From Planctomycetaceae bacterium (lineage in GTDB: Bacteria > Planctomycetota > Planctomycetia > Pirellulales > Pirellulaceae): DNA of 15,208 bases. Each line of letters starts with the position of its first letter. The first letter of the stretch is position 1. Positions 15,029 to 15,208 of the stretch are shown piece after piece. The translations under genes were made by a program, and so were the position numbers. Where the stretch lies: the NCBI GenBank assembly GCA_018658605.1, contig JABHUV010000080.1, forward strand, positions 1-15,208, in the 5' to 3' direction. The notes beneath the pieces are model-generated. The model did no database searches and was not told the DNA's origin. It saw only the letters and a program-made list of their open reading frames with translations.

Positions 15029-15115
15029 GGATGGGTGGCCGAGTGGTCGAAGGCGGTAGTCTTGAAAATTACTGTACGTTCACGCGTACCCTGGGTTCGA
15101 ATCCCAGCCCATCCG
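15029..15115 (+). tRNA. tRNA-Ser, anticodon UGA
   Basis: A complete class II tRNA of 87 bases. The acceptor stem GGATGGG/CCCATCC is perfect, the D arm is GCC...GGC, and the anticodon stem GTAGT/ATTAC encloses loop CTTGAAA with anticodon TGA at 15063-15065, which reads UCA and related serine codons. The long variable arm (GTACG/CGTAC stem) is the mark of tRNA-Ser, and the T arm is CTGGG TTCGAAT CCCAG. The discriminator base is G; CCA is not encoded and must be added enzymatically. Confidence 0.97.
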
Positions 15116-15119
15116 CTTT

Positions 15120-15166
15120 AAAAAGCCACGTTGTGCAAAACTGCATACGTGGTTTTTTTCTTTTTT
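15120..15166 (+). terminator. Rho-independent terminator after tRNA-Ser
   Basis: CCACGT (15126-15131) pairs with ACGTGG (15147-15152), extended outward by G-U and A-T pairs, and an inner TGCA/TGCA pairing closes an AAAC loop. Seven T residues, C and six more T residues follow (15153-15166). Confidence 0.85.
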
Positions 15167-15208
15167 ATAACTTCTAGAAATGTCAAAATAGCGAATATTC
15201 ATAATCTG

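Noticed and set aside
15029..15208. Integration site of a mobile element at tRNA-Ser
   Set aside because: tRNA-Ser genes are common attachment sites, but no integrase gene and no repeated tRNA 3' end are present in the window.
1..15208. CRISPR array, insertion sequence, toxin-antitoxin pair or defence island
   Set aside because: No regularly spaced repeats, transposase motifs, terminal inverted repeats or defence-family domains were seen on either strand.

Overview
The window looks like an ordinary piece of chromosome from a planctomycete, most likely of the Pirellulaceae type. The evidence is the combination of gene families: a SpoVG carrying a cysteine cluster and placed beside ispE, a long RseP-type protease, a secreted beta-propeller that begins with a WPQWRGP-type motif, a twin-arginine-exported Gfo/Idh/MocA protein, and lipid A genes (lpxD, lpxI) that imply a diderm envelope. 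Genus cannot be fixed from this sequence. Nothing suggests a phage, plasmid, insertion sequence or CRISPR array, and gene content and base composition look uniform by eye.

Layout, left to right. (1) ispE -> spoVG on the minus strand (1640 down to 18). (2) A 393-base divergent intergenic region with several short dyads, then a DUF368 (PopT-type) membrane protein on the plus strand (2034-2990). (3) A convergent junction with a strong minus-strand terminator and a weaker plus-strand candidate. (4) A long minus-strand run, in transcription order: ribokinase, dxr, rseP, lpxD, lpxI, a secreted PQQ-like beta-propeller and rpsU (11241 down to 3091). dxr and rseP overlap by 16 bases, and lpxD and lpxI are about 9 bases apart. 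(5) A 307-base divergent region. (6) Plus-strand genes: a Tat-exported Gfo/Idh/MocA protein with a strong terminator, a DJ-1/PfpI protein, and a COG0523 (CobW-like) GTPase. (7) tRNA-Ser(UGA) with its own terminator.

The genes share an envelope and isoprenoid theme. Dxr and IspE are two steps of the MEP isoprenoid pathway. That pathway feeds undecaprenyl phosphate, the lipid carrier that DUF368/PopT proteins are known to flip. LpxD and LpxI are lipid A steps, and RseP is an intramembrane protease usually tied to envelope stress. The order dxr-rseP-lpxD(-lpxI) resembles a reduced form of the proteobacterial dxr...rseP-bamA-skp-lpxD-fabZ-lpxA cluster. The plus-strand genes at the right do not obviously belong to this theme.

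I found no convincing undescribed defence or mobile system. The items most worth a second look are the zinc-ribbon-like insertion in SpoVG, the internal motif duplication in the DUF368 protein, the unfamiliar C-terminal half of the CobW-like GTPase, and the dyads upstream of the DUF368 gene and rpsU. Start codons were revised for spoVG and rpsU (both GTG), rseP and the DJ-1 gene, mainly on visible Shine-Dalgarno sequences.
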